Source of the DNA: Halorussus vallis
Lineage (GTDB): Archaea > Halobacteriota > Halobacteria > Halobacteriales > Haladaptataceae
Assembly: GCF_024138165.1 (NCBI RefSeq)
Contig: NZ_CP100000.1
Span: 434,001 to 498,000 of the forward strand
DNA length: 64,000 bases
Direction: 5' to 3'
Part shown: positions 7,726-15,925 of the stretch, one piece after another
Layout: every line of letters begins with the position of its first letter
Numbering within the stretch: the first letter of the stretch is position 1
Position numbers and translations under genes: made by a program
Notes under the pieces: generated by a model
Told to the model about the DNA's origin: nothing
Databases searched by the model: none
The model's input: only the letters and a program-made list of their open reading frames with translations

Positions 7726-9261
7726 CTACTCGCCGGGGCTGTAGTTGGGCGCCTCGTCGGTGATCATCACGTCGTGGGCGTGGCCCTCGGTCTGACCGGC
7801 CGCCGAGACGCGCACGAACTCCGAGCGCTCCTTGAACGTGGGAATCGTCTCCGCGCCGACGTAGCCCATCCCGGATTTCATCCCGCCGACGAGCTGGTGG
7901 AGTTCACCTTCGAGCGTGCCCGTGTAGGGCTTGGCCGCCTCGACGCCCTCGGGGACGTACTCCTCCTCGTCGTCGGGTTCGTCCTTGAGGTAGCGGTCGC
8001 CGTCGCCGGATTTCATCGCGCCGACCGAACCCATGCCGCGGTACTGCTTGTACTTCTTGCCGTCGATGGTGATGACCCGGCCGGGCGCCTCGTCGGTGCC
8101 CGCGAAGTACGACCCGAGCATCACCGCGTCGGCGCCCGCCGCGATGGCCTTGATGGCGTCGCCGGAGTAGCGGATGCCCCCGTCGGCGATGACCGGCACG
8201 TCGTGGTCGACCGCCACGTCGGCGACCTGCGAGACGGCCGTAATTTGGGGCATGCCCGACCCGGAGACGACTCGCGTGGTGCAGATGGAACCCGGACCGA
8301 TGCCGACCTTCAGCCCGTCGGCGAAGTCGACGATGTCCTCGGCCGCCTCCCGAGTACCGATGTTGCCGACGACCACGTCGGCCGCGACCGACTCCGCGAT
8401 TTCGCGCGCGCCGTCGATGACGTTGAGGTTGTGGGCGTGGGCGCAGTCGATGAACAGCACGTCGGCGCCCGCCTCGTCGGCCGCTACCGCGCGGTCGGTC
8501 TCGAAGGGACCGACCGCGACGCCGCAGCGCAGGCGACCGTCGTCGTCGCGGGCGGCGTTGCCGTACTCGCGGCGCTGGAGGATACCCTGCATCGTGACCA
8601 GGCCAGTGAGTCGCTCGTCGTCGTCGACGACCGGGACGCGCTCTATCTTGTGCTCGTACATCAGTTCGAGCGCCTCGCGGGCGGTGACGTCCTCGGTGGC
8701 CGTGATGACCTCGTCGGTCATGGCCTCCCGGACCTCGTCGCGCTCGCCGACTTCGAGGTACGGCCGGATGTCGGTGCCCGAGATGATGCCGAGGACGCGG
8801 CCGCCGACGACTTCGTCGTCGTCTCGCTCGTCCGAGGCGTCGTCGACGGGGTCGACCACGGGCGCGCCCGAGACGCCCTCGCGGTCCATCATCTCGTCGA
8901 CCTCCTGGACCGTCTGGTCGGGGCTGGCGGTGACCACGTCGCGGATGATGAGTTCGTCGGCGCGCTTGACCCGCTCTATCTCCTCGACCATCACGTCGAC
9001 GTCCATGTTGCGGTGGAGGACGCCCAGGCCGCCGTGGCGGGCCATCGCGATGGCCATTCCGCTCTCGGTCACGGTGTCCATCGCGGCCGAGAGGACGGGG
9101 ACGTTCAGTTCGACGTTGGTCGAAACCCGGGTCGAGACGTCGGCCTCGTCGGGTTCGACGCGGCTCTCCTTCGGGCGCAACAGCACGTCGTCGAACGTGA
9201 GCGCCTCGGGGACGCGGAGCTTGTCCGTGAACTTCCCGTCGGGTCGAGAATTCTTCTCCAT
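7726..9261 (-). CDS. guaB: Inosine-5'-monophosphate dehydrogenase
   Basis: Converts IMP to XMP with NAD+, the committed step of GMP synthesis. The 511-residue length is normal for the family. Domains in order: N-terminal part of the TIM barrel ('LTFDDVLLRP'), a two-CBS regulatory insert (residues about 115-240), then the barrel with the catalytic cysteine in 'GPGSICTTRVV' and the flap 'GMGSVGAM'. The ATG at 9261 ('MEKNSRPDGKF') is chosen because homology begins there; the longer frame to 9570 is Arg/Pro/Thr-rich and not protein-like. The gene stands alone between a GNAT gene and a long noncoding stretch. Confidence 0.97.
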   Translation of the reverse strand: MEKNSRPDGKFTDKLRVPEALTFDDVLLRPKESRVEPDEADVSTRVSTNVELNVPVLSAAMDTVTESGMAIAMARHGGLGVLHRNMDVDVMVEEIERVKRADELIIRDVVTASPDQTVQEVDEMMDREGVSGAPVVDPVDDASDERDDDEVVGGRVLGIISGTDIRPYLEVGERDEVREAMTDEVITATEDVTAREALELMYEHKIERVPVVDDDERLTGLVTMQGILQRREYGNAARDDDGRLRCGVAVGPFETDRAVAADEAGADVLFIDCAHAHNLNVIDGAREIAESVAADVVVGNIGTREAAEDIVDFADGLKVGIGPGSICTTRVVSGSGMPQITAVSQVADVAVDHDVPVIADGGIRYSGDAIKAIAAGADAVMLGSYFAGTDEAPGRVITIDGKKYKQYRGMGSVGAMKSGDGDRYLKDEPDDEEEYVPEGVEAAKPYTGTLEGELHQLVGGMKSGMGYVGAETIPTFKERSEFVRVSAAGQTEGHAHDVMITDEAPNYSPGE

Positions 9262-9602
9262 ATAAGCCGCACGCACCGACCTCTCAAAAACGTTGCGAGA
9301 TACTGCCCGTTTGACGGACGATGGCAGCCAGGATGTGCACGGGCGTGCATCACCCCGATAGTCGAGCGCGGTCGCGTGTCGGCCGGTCCCGGGTCGAGCA
9401 TCGGTCGAACGCGGCCGGACGCCGGTCGGACATCGGACGGGCACCGGTCGAACGACGCCGGAATTTCCCTTCGAGGATTCCCAGATTTCCGCCGCCGAAT
9501 CTGAGGATTTCCAGTTCTGATTGAAGTACGTAAACGGATACGCTGTCGATTGAGGTTCTCTCTCACGCAACGTTTATACTCGAAACGGCATTCCAAACGA
9601 GT
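9262..9602. promoter_or_regulatory. Intergenic between guaB and the DUF5794 leader
   Basis: About 340 bp. The left edge should hold the guaB promoter (minus strand). Positions about 9380-9460 are built of short related units around 'cggtcgaacg', giving an Arg/Thr/Pro-rich pseudo-reading frame. The right edge has a clear TATA box 'gtttatac' at 9569-9576, read to the right, predicting transcription from about 9600. No gene is supported. Confidence 0.5.
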
Positions 9603-9836
9603 ATGGACTCTACCAGTCCCTTCGCTGTACGCATTGCCGGTCAGCCGAGCGCCGACTCCGGCAGCTTCTTCAAACCGCTCTTTACGGGCGGAACGCTCAC
9701 ACTGGTAGAGAATATTTCCGTGGGACGACGGTGGAATCTCGGATTCTGCGGCGGCCGCTGCGACGACGGCCTCCACCACCGTAGGTACCGCGACTATCAT
9801 CACCGTTCGGCCGCAGGGTACGGCCGCGCCAGCTAG
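9603..9836 (+). CDS. Possible small ORF in the DUF5794 leader (77 codons)
   Basis: The ATG at 9603 lies 27-34 bp after the 'gtttatac' box, exactly where a leaderless start would be, and the frame runs 77 codons to 6 nt before the DUF5794 ATG. Against coding: the composition (His/Arg-rich second half, 'HHRRYRDYHHR') is unlike haloarchaeal proteins and I know no homologue. The same stretch folds well as RNA (see the structured leader). It may be a real small protein, a regulatory upstream ORF, or chance. Confidence 0.3.
   Translation: MDSTSPFAVRIAGQPSADSGSFFKPLFTGGTLTLVENISVGRRWNLGFCGGRCDDGLHHRRYRDYHHRSAAGYGRAS
9608..9710 (+). promoter_or_regulatory. Candidate structured 5' leader of DUF5794 (multi-branch RNA)
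   Basis: Three nested or adjacent helices can be read directly. P1 is a perfect 10-bp pairing of 9608-9617 with 9701-9710. P2 is 9635-9640 with 9658-9663. P3 is 9675-9678 with 9688-9691. P1 encloses P2 and P3, a three-way-junction layout. A TATA box at 9569-9576 predicts that the RNA starts near 9600, so the DUF5794 mRNA would have a leader of about 240 nt, unusual for haloarchaea. A riboswitch-like or protein-bound leader is inferred; no known family was recognised. Confidence 0.4.
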
Positions 9837-9842
9837 TGCGCC

Positions 9843-10838
9843 ATGAGTAGCTCCGAACACCCGGTCGCACTCAGTCTGGAGCGACAGGTAGGCGGCGCGA
9901 CGAAGTTGCTGGCCACCGTCATGGGCCTTCCGCTGGTCGACGGTATCTTCCCCGCGCTCGTGTTGGCGGGCGCGCTCGACTCGACCGTCGGCATGGTCCA
10001 GGTCGGCCTGCTGGTCTTCGGCGGGAGCGCCACCGTGGCGGTCATCCTCGCCGAGATGGACGGCAGTCGCCGGGAGCAGATTACGTCGGTGCTGCTGGTC
10101 GGCGTCGGCCTAGTCGCACTGGCCAGCGTCGAGGCGTGGCTCGCGCCGACCATCGAGAGCGCACTCGACCCGAAGTTCAAGCGCTTCGCCGCACTGGTCA
10201 TCGCAGCCATCGCCGCCAAGACCGCCAGTTCGCGCATCGGGGAGATACTCCCCCGGCCTGCGGTCATCGTCGGCCTGGGCTTCGTCGCCTGCCTCCAGCC
10301 CGCAGGCTTCCACATCGGGACCGTCGATTACGAACTCGTGTGGCGTGCGGCCGCGGCCGCCGGCTCGGGCGTCGCGTTCGCGCTGGCCGTCGCGATGGCC
10401 GGCCCGCACCTCCGGGGCGTCGTCGACATCGACCGCTTCCGGTTCGGTAGCTCCGTCGCGCTGGGCCTGCTGGCGCTGACGGTGGTGTTCCCGATGCCGG
10501 GCCACGCTCCGCTGGCCGTGCTGGTCGTGACCGCCCTACTGGCGTTCGACCCCGGCTCCGCCGATGCGGACCTCGCCGAGACGGACGACGACAACGCGTC
10601 CGAGGCGGCCGCGACCGCGGCCGCCGACTCGACGGTCGACCCGTCGGCCGAGGACGTGAGTGCCCGCGCAGACGCCGGAGATGCGGGCGCGGACGGAACG
10701 TCCGTCGGACGACTGGCCAAGCGCAAGGCCGCGAAGGCCCGGACGATGGCCACCGACGGCGCCGGCGACGAGTCGGATTCGCCGGGGTACGGCTACCCCG
10801 GCGAGGAGTCGACCGACGAGCGCGAACCGTGGCTGTGA
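9843..10838 (+). CDS. DUF5794 family polytopic membrane protein
   Basis: A 331-residue haloarchaeal protein. Residues about 15-235 contain some seven hydrophobic helices rich in Ala, Val and Gly (for example 'TSVLLVGVGLVALASV' and 'LLALTVVFPM'). Residues about 240-331 form a hydrophilic Ala/Asp/Ser-rich cytoplasmic tail. I match it to DUF5794, whose function is unknown. It begins 6 nt after the small leader ORF, and DUF5795 follows 126 bp downstream on the same strand, a neighbour relation that may be conserved. Its long leader suggests post-transcriptional control. Confidence 0.75.
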   Translation: MSSSEHPVALSLERQVGGATKLLATVMGLPLVDGIFPALVLAGALDSTVGMVQVGLLVFGGSATVAVILAEMDGSRREQITSVLLVGVGLVALASVEAWLAPTIESALDPKFKRFAALVIAAIAAKTASSRIGEILPRPAVIVGLGFVACLQPAGFHIGTVDYELVWRAAAAAGSGVAFALAVAMAGPHLRGVVDIDRFRFGSSVALGLLALTVVFPMPGHAPLAVLVVTALLAFDPGSADADLAETDDDNASEAAATAAADSTVDPSAEDVSARADAGDAGADGTSVGRLAKRKAAKARTMATDGAGDESDSPGYGYPGEESTDEREPWL

Positions 10839-10964
10839 CCGGTCGGTAGCCCGACCGCGGACTTCGGCGGCCCAGTTCTTCTGCGGAATCCCAGTCGACA
10901 GCGATGCGAGCGCAGGCTTTCGGAGACGGGAATACTTACCCGTCCGGGGCGCTTTCGTCGGCCT

Positions 10965-11192
10965 ATGAGCGATACCCGCGTCGTGCAGGGTCGGATGGTC
11001 ACGCCGAAGGCGCTCGCCGAACTCATCGAGGGCGAGGACGTGATGGAAGCCGAAGCCATCGAGGACGCAGACCGCGAGTGCCCCGAGTGCGGCGGCGACG
11101 TCCTGGAGGTCGGCTACATGCCCAGCGTCACCTCGTTCGTGACCGGTTGGAAGTGCCAGGAGTGCGACTGGGCCGAGTCCGACGAGTCGTAG
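10965..11192 (+). CDS. DUF5795 family zinc-ribbon-like protein
   Basis: A 75-residue protein with two CxxC pairs, 'CPECGGD' and 'CQECDW', about 31 residues apart, forming a likely zinc ribbon. The N-terminal half is helical and acidic ('ALAELIEGEDVMEAEAIE'). I match it to the haloarchaeal family DUF5795, of unknown role. The TATA-like 'aatactta' sits about 30 bp before the ATG, so it is probably a leaderless transcript of its own. The tRNA-Trp gene follows 44 bp downstream on the same strand. Confidence 0.8.
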   Translation: MSDTRVVQGRMVTPKALAELIEGEDVMEAEAIEDADRECPECGGDVLEVGYMPSVTSFVTGWKCQECDWAESDES

Positions 11193-11236
11193 CGAATCGA
11201 AATCCCTTTAGGGCGGTTGGACCAACGGAAACCTGC

Positions 11237-11416
11237 GGGGTCGTGGCCAAGCCAGGGATGGCGACTGACTCCAGAGGCCACGCGCCCGGGACGAGACTCC
11301 AGCTGATATACCGAGCGAACCGACTGATCATCGGATCGCGACGACGACCCTCTGGAGTTCCGAGGCGCAACACCGGAGATATCAGTCGATCGGGGGTTCA
11401 AATCCCTCCGACCCCA
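11237..11416 (+). tRNA. tRNA-Trp (CCA) with a 106-nt intron
   Basis: Exon 1 is 11237-11274 and exon 2 is 11381-11416. The acceptor arms 11237-11243 and 11409-11415 pair perfectly, discriminator A11416. After splicing, the anticodon loop is CTCCAGA, closed by 'ACTGA/TCAGT', giving anticodon CCA. The intron lies between positions 37 and 38, the canonical archaeal site, and the flanks pair ('actccagagg' 11268-11277 with 'cctctggagt' 11349-11358) to present the splice sites to the endonuclease. A TATA-like 'tttaggg' lies about 26 bp upstream. Confidence 0.95.
11275..11380 (+). ncRNA. tRNA-Trp intron acting as C/D-type 2'-O-methylation guide
   Basis: In Haloferax volcanii this intron guides 2'-O-methylation of C34 and U39 of its own precursor. 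The same logic can be read here. A D-type box CCGA at 11360-11363 is preceded by a guide whose fifth nucleotide (G11355) pairs with C34 (C11271). A second CCGA at 11311-11314 is preceded by a guide (11302-11309) whose fifth nucleotide (A11306) pairs with U39 (T11382), and which also pairs with the last two intron bases, so it acts before splicing. 'ctgatca' at 11324-11330 is a possible C'-like box. Box variants and the C boxes are uncertain. Confidence 0.75.
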
Positions 11417-11514
11417 CTACCTTTTCGCGACGCAATGCGACGAATAATAGGCCGAGCCACTTCCAAAGCGCCGGACCAGCCCGTGTCTCGATACTACGTC
11501 TTAGACTGGACTCG

Positions 11515-12078
11515 CTACTCCTCGCCCGACCGCTGTACCTCGTAGGTAAGAACAGCAAAGACGTCTCCCTGTTTTTTCACGTCGGTCAGCTTCAGCGGCG
11601 GGGAGGTAATCGTGCGCGGCAGTAATGGCGCGCCCGAGGCGAGCGTGACGGGAGCGACGCTGAGAATGAGTTCGTCAAGCAGTTCTCGGTCGTGGAATTG
11701 TCCGACGAGGTCGCCACCACCGACGAGCCAGACGTTCTTGCCGTCTGCGGCCTCCACCATGTCCGCGTGGACGGGCGCGACGTCCCCCTGCACGAAGCGA
11801 ACGTCGGCACCCGCCACCACCGGTAACTCCCGAGTGCTAAACACCCACGCCGGAACGTCGTACGGCCACTCTTCCGGATTCTCTAGAAGGTCCTCGTGCT
11901 CGAGTATCCACTCGTAGGTCGTCGAGCCCATCGCCAATGCACCTACTTGGTCGATGAACTGCGGGTAGTCGTCCTGCACGCCCTCGATGTCTCCGAACTG
12001 GAAGAGCCAGTCGAGCGAGTTGTCCTCGTCTGCGAGATACCCGTTGATGGTCGTCGCTGTGTAGTATTGGGTCTTCAT
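11515..12078 (-). CDS. Dihydrofolate reductase family protein (RibD C-terminal-like)
   Basis: A 187-residue NADPH-dependent reductase-like protein. It starts 'YYTATTINGYLADEDNSLDW', the typical first strand and substrate loop, and has 'GSTTYEWILEH' (cofactor loop) and 'VWLVGGGDLVGQFHDRELLD', the NADPH-binding Gly motif. This is the RibD_C / YyaP-YwjB group of stand-alone reductases, often of unknown substrate, rather than a canonical folate enzyme. It marks the left edge of a more AT-rich accessory region. Its promoter faces the decayed membrane-protein remnant at 12146. Confidence 0.85.
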   Translation of the reverse strand: MKTQYYTATTINGYLADEDNSLDWLFQFGDIEGVQDDYPQFIDQVGALAMGSTTYEWILEHEDLLENPEEWPYDVPAWVFSTRELPVVAGADVRFVQGDVAPVHADMVEAADGKNVWLVGGGDLVGQFHDRELLDELILSVAPVTLASGAPLLPRTITSPPLKLTDVKKQGDVFAVLTYEVQRSGEE

Positions 12079-12145
12079 CTGTTCGACCGCTACTCAGGAA
12101 GCGTTCTAGCGGTATAGTGATTTTCACCAGCGTTGCCGTGAGGTG

Positions 12146-12493
12146 CCGCTTTGGCCGGTCGTGAGCGCGCTATTCTAGTTCGGACTGGGCGGCGTGCTCT
12201 GGCGCGTCTTCGCCTACACGACAAGCCTCTGGGCGGTCCCGTTTGTGTTACTGCCGGTGGTCGCTGCGGCGTGGTGGCTTCGGCGCGTCGAGGCGACCTA
12301 CGGACTCGGAGAGGGACTGCGAGCTAGTGGCTGGCTTCGCGGGCGGCCGGTGGCAATCTGTCTGCTGTGGTTGGGGAGCGTGCTGGCGGTGTGGGGTGTC
12401 CAGAGTCTGTTGGCGTTTCCGCCGTTCGGGGGAGGGACGAATACGTTGTCGCACATCGTGGGGGTCGTAGCGAGGCCTGGAATGTTCACATGA
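12146..12493 (+). pseudogene. Decayed membrane-protein gene, copy 1
   Basis: The frame encodes a hydrophobic protein fragment: 'PLWPVVSALF', then an in-frame TAG at 12176-12178, then 'FGLGGVLWRVFAYTTSLWA' and two further membrane-like segments to 12493. Copy 2 at 13282 has TGG (Trp) where this copy has the stop, so the stop is a nonsense change. The part 12373-12404 is the dispersed repeat also found at 14003 and 19471. The parent family was not recognised; it looks like the N-terminal end of a polytopic protein. Confidence 0.5.
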
Positions 12494-12734
12494 TAATCCA
12501 CGGAGGGGTGCTCCGTTTGACCAGGGAGGTTCCTTCAGATACCGGAACTTCTTCAGGTCAGGGTATGGCCCTCATCCTCTCGTGCAGTTCCTCCAAAACG
12601 GTTCTACACTCTCGGTACTGACCGTCAAGAATAATCTTTCGGAGCTACTATTCCCTAGTTCCATTGTTAACCCAATATAATGAGTGAAGCAATGAGAGGA
12701 AAACCGGTCAAGATTTCGATCGCGGTGTGCTAAG

Positions 12735-13247
12735 ATGAATCGTTTACTTCCAATCCTCGGTTTTGTTATTTTTCTAGCTCTAGCAGGTTGTACAGTTCCC
12801 TCGTTGAATGGAGGATCTGGTCAAGAAACACCGGTAAGAGTACTTGTAAACAATTCCGATAATGTCTCCTACACGTTTGAAATATCCGTCGTGGAATTAC
12901 CTGCGCAGATTACGGTCCGGAGAAGTGATGGTCTGGAGACATCAGCCAAAATCAGTCAAGGGCTAAGCGGCCACGAGTCCGGTGATTATCATACCTTCAC
13001 AGGAGTTCAATTACCTGACTCAGCCAAGCTCACATCTACCCACACTCTCGAACCAGGGAATGAAACTCAAAGTACCATCAAAGAGTTCCCTCAGAACTTT
13101 GCTGTGGTGGTCGTCGTTCAAAAGGAAGAAAACGAAATCATCTCTTGGATAAGTGCGAACTGTGACGACTCTCCCTTAGTTGGTCTTCGAGTCAGGACGC
13201 GACCTAGTTCAGAAGGTGGTACCAGCGCAACGTATTCCTGTCATTAG
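12735..13247 (+). CDS. Hypothetical haloarchaeal lipoprotein
   Basis: A 170-residue secreted protein with a signal peptide ending in the lipobox 'LALAGC' (Cys at residue 19), so it is probably lipid-anchored on the outer face of the membrane. The mature part starts with a Ser/Gly/Thr linker and then a predicted beta-sandwich ('VRVLVNNSDNVSYTFEISV'). No catalytic motif is seen. Codon use is clearly more AT-rich than flanking housekeeping genes, as is the 240 bp upstream, suggesting recent transfer. It lies between the two decayed copies of the same membrane gene. Confidence 0.65.
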   Translation: MNRLLPILGFVIFLALAGCTVPSLNGGSGQETPVRVLVNNSDNVSYTFEISVVELPAQITVRRSDGLETSAKISQGLSGHESGDYHTFTGVQLPDSAKLTSTHTLEPGNETQSTIKEFPQNFAVVVVVQKEENEIISWISANCDDSPLVGLRVRTRPSSEGGTSATYSCH

Positions 13248-13281
13248 CCCATCGCGGTCGTAGGCCTCCTTCGGAGCACGA

Positions 13282-13400
13282 GCGACCGTGATGCGTCACT
13301 GTGGCCGGTCGTGAACGTACTGTTCTGGCTCGGGCTGGCCGGCGGGTTTCCACACGTCTTTGCCTTGAACACGAGCTGGGCGAGCGAGGTGGAATTCTAA
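13282..13400 (+). pseudogene. Decayed membrane-protein gene, copy 2 (5' part)
   Basis: Reads 'LWPVVNVLFWLGLAGG' and 'FALNTSWASEVEF' before TAA at 13398. It matches copy 1 (12146-12230) in sequence and order, then loses similarity near 13380. The corresponding downstream part reappears at 13980-14034, beyond the PH-domain gene, so this copy looks interrupted by about 600 bp. Confidence 0.45.
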
Positions 13401-13492
13401 TCAAGCCGTCGGGTGAAGAGACAGTTGGAGAACAAGAGTGAAAAATAAATGTGACCATACATTATAAACAGTGTTGATGTGACTACGAACTG

Positions 13493-13924
13493 ATGGCAAC
13501 AGCTGAGAAAATGATGAGCACGGCAGGCAATGAAATCAGCGACTACCTGATGAAGGGTGAGGAGATCGCGTACTCCTTCAAACACCGCCCTACTGGGCTA
13601 ATACCGTGGTTGAAATCCCTGCTCGGATATGGAGAGAGCCACTGGTACGTTACGGACGACCGGCTCATCAAGTACGACAAGATGGCGGGCGGCTTCGGCT
13701 TCCGAGAAGTCCCCCTCGATAACATCACGTCAGTCGAGTACGGCCGACAAATCGACTTTCAAGCGTTGGTGCTCGGAGTTATCACGATACCGATTCTCAT
13801 CGGTATCCTCATCATTCTCGTCGCACTCTTCCAGCGACCACAGGTTCTCGAGTTACACGTCTCTGGCGGATCGAACCTCAAAGTGGAAATCTCGAAGGGG
13901 ACCGACATCGAGGAGGTTCTCTGA
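13493..13924 (+). CDS. PH-domain (bPH) protein with membrane helix
   Basis: A 143-residue protein. Residues about 20-85 form a bacterial-type PH domain ('GESHWYVTDDRLIKYDKM', 'REVPLDNITSVEYGR'). Residues about 92-115 form one hydrophobic helix ('ITIPILIGILIILVALF') inserted before the last strand ('LELHVSGGSNLKVEI'). Such proteins are membrane-anchored and of unknown role. It sits between the two halves of decayed copy 2, as if it had been inserted there. An AT-rich stretch with 'attataaac' lies about 30 bp upstream of the ATG. Confidence 0.7.
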   Translation: MATAEKMMSTAGNEISDYLMKGEEIAYSFKHRPTGLIPWLKSLLGYGESHWYVTDDRLIKYDKMAGGFGFREVPLDNITSVEYGRQIDFQALVLGVITIPILIGILIILVALFQRPQVLELHVSGGSNLKVEISKGTDIEEVL

Positions 13925-13979
13925 TACCTGCCCGCCCAGCGGAAGATCGACTCGGCGAAGCACCGAGTGTAACTAGCAT

Positions 13980-14034
13980 CCGGCGATCTATCTGCTTTGG
14001 TTGGGGAGCGTCGTGACGGTGTGGAGCGTCCAGG
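13980..14034 (+). pseudogene. Decayed membrane-protein gene, copy 2 (3' part)
   Basis: The stretch matches copy 1 (about 12350-12404) over some 50 bp: 'tctgctttggttggggagcg' and on to 'gtgtggagcgtcc'. It is separated from the 5' part (13282-13400) by the PH-domain gene. No start codon or reading-frame continuity remains. Confidence 0.45.
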
Positions 14035-14092
14035 GAAGAGATGGTACACGGAACTCTCCTGATCGCGACCCCACCCCGACGGTCGATAGCGG

Positions 14093-15676
14093 CTATTCAA
14101 CGCGAGTCCTGCTCTGCTCACGCATGAACTGCTGGAGGTACCAGTAGCCGCCGGCAAACTTGCCGGTCGTCCCGGAGAACTTCCAGCCGCCGAAGGGCTG
14201 GGCCTGCACGAGCGCTCCCGTGGTTGCGCTCTGGGTTCGGTTGGCGTAACACATTCCGGACTCGACCTCGTCGAACCAGCGCTCGACCTCCTCGTCGTCC
14301 TCCGAAAAGATGCCCGCACAGAGGCCGTAATCGCTGTCGTTGGACTTCTCGATGCCCTCCCGCAAGCCAGACACGGGATGAACGGTCACGAACGGGAGGA
14401 AGTGCTCCTCTCGAGCGAGGTCGTGCTCGTGGGGGATGTCGGTAACGACGGTGGGTTCGACGTATCGCCCCTCAGGCAGGTCATCGTCGTCGACGACGGA
14501 CCCGCCCGTCCGGACCGTCCCGTCGGTCCGTGCCTGTTCGGTGATTCGCCGATATCGTTCGAGCGCACCGTCGTCGATGACGGGATTGACGACGGTTTCG
14601 AGTTTCTCACTGCGACCGATCCCCAACTGCTCGGTCGCGTCCACCAGTCGATCGGTGAACTCGTCGAAGATGTCCTCGTAGACGTACACGCGAGAGGTCG
14701 CCGAACACTTCTGGCCGCTGAACGAGAACGCGCCCTTCGTGACCCCTTCGACCGCACCGTCGAGGTCGGCCTCGTCGCTGACGATGACCGGATTCTTCCC
14801 CCCGAGTTCGGCGATGACGGGCCCGCGCTTGCCCCGCTCCCGGAACGTCCGCTCGATATCGAGGCCGACTTCGCGCGATCCCGTGAACGCCACACCCGCG
14901 ACGTCCTCGTGTTCGGTGAGGGGTTGGCCGACCTCCCGACCGCCTCCCGTGACCAAGTTGCACACCCCGTCGGGAATCCCCGCGTCGGTGAGAATGTCGA
15001 CGTACTTGTGAGCGATCAACGGCGTCGCGCTCGCGGGTTTGGCGACGATGGTGTTTCCGGTGACCATCGCACCGGTAGTCATTCCGACGAGGATGGCCAA
15101 CGGGAAGTTGAATGGAGCGACGACCGCAAAGACGCCGTACGGGCGTAGCAGGTTCGTGGTGTGCTGGTGCGGCGTCGGTTGGCCGGTATCGAACCGATAG
15201 CCGTCGGAGCGCTCCAGTTCCCGGCTATAGAACCGGAGGAAGTCGATAGCCTCGTCGACGTCGGCCATCGCTTCGGTCCGATTCTTCCCGTTTTCGAGGG
15301 ACATCGTCGCCGCCAACTCGAACTTACGGTCACGCATGCGGTCGGCGGCGGTCCGGAACACCTCGGTGCGCGCGTCGACATCGCGACGCTCCCACTCGGG
15401 GAACGCCGCCTTGGCGGCGCTCACCGCGGCGTTGACCTCCGATTCGCCGCCCGCGGCGAACTCGCCGATCTCGAGGTCGAAGTCCCCCGGACTCGTCACT
15501 TCGAATCGGTCGTCTGTATCGACGTTACTGCCGTCGATGTGTAGCCCGTGGTACGCTCCCAGATCAGCCTTCACGGACTCCACCGCTGTCTCGTAGGCCT
15601 CGTGGAACTCGTCCTCGTCTCCGTTCTGTTGATAGGTGAGAAGCGTCAGTTCGTTCTCGAACTCTTCGGGGTGCAC
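14093..15676 (-). CDS. Aldehyde dehydrogenase, 1-pyrroline-5-carboxylate dehydrogenase type
   Basis: A 527-residue NAD(P)-dependent aldehyde dehydrogenase. 'APFNFPLAILVGMTTGAM' is the cofactor region, 'AELGGKNPVIV' carries the general-base Glu, and 'FSFSGQKCSATSRVYV' carries the catalytic Cys; the 'SGQKCSA' form is typical of P5C dehydrogenases, which oxidise glutamate semialdehyde to glutamate in proline breakdown. No proline dehydrogenase is adjacent, so the substrate is inferred. The GTG at 15676 is supported by 'catataaac' 23-31 bp upstream (15699-15707). It lies within the accessory region but has ordinary codon use. Confidence 0.85.
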   Translation of the reverse strand: MHPEEFENELTLLTYQQNGDEDEFHEAYETAVESVKADLGAYHGLHIDGSNVDTDDRFEVTSPGDFDLEIGEFAAGGESEVNAAVSAAKAAFPEWERRDVDARTEVFRTAADRMRDRKFELAATMSLENGKNRTEAMADVDEAIDFLRFYSRELERSDGYRFDTGQPTPHQHTTNLLRPYGVFAVVAPFNFPLAILVGMTTGAMVTGNTIVAKPASATPLIAHKYVDILTDAGIPDGVCNLVTGGGREVGQPLTEHEDVAGVAFTGSREVGLDIERTFRERGKRGPVIAELGGKNPVIVSDEADLDGAVEGVTKGAFSFSGQKCSATSRVYVYEDIFDEFTDRLVDATEQLGIGRSEKLETVVNPVIDDGALERYRRITEQARTDGTVRTGGSVVDDDDLPEGRYVEPTVVTDIPHEHDLAREEHFLPFVTVHPVSGLREGIEKSNDSDYGLCAGIFSEDDEEVERWFDEVESGMCYANRTQSATTGALVQAQPFGGWKFSGTTGKFAGGYWYLQQFMREQSRTRVE

Positions 15677-15925
15677 GGGCCTATAAGGCCCTTGGCGTGT
15701 TTATATGTTCGTCTCACTATACTGGTGGATTCCACGTTTGCCCACCATATTCCCGCTCGAAGTCGGAACTTGCGTGTTTGAGCCTCAGTATAGGTGTTAT
15801 CTGACGCTCCGAATCGGCTATTGACGGGGTGAGTGAGCTTAACCGAATACCACTCGAGGTGCTTCGAGGAGGTCACACCGAGGAGTGACCACACCGTTAT
15901 CCGTATCGGTCGCCTACTGAGAAGG

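Noticed and set aside
9262-9570. N-terminal extension of guaB
   Set aside because: Arg/Pro/Thr/Ser-rich sequence from short GC repeats; IMP dehydrogenases start at the equivalent of 9261.
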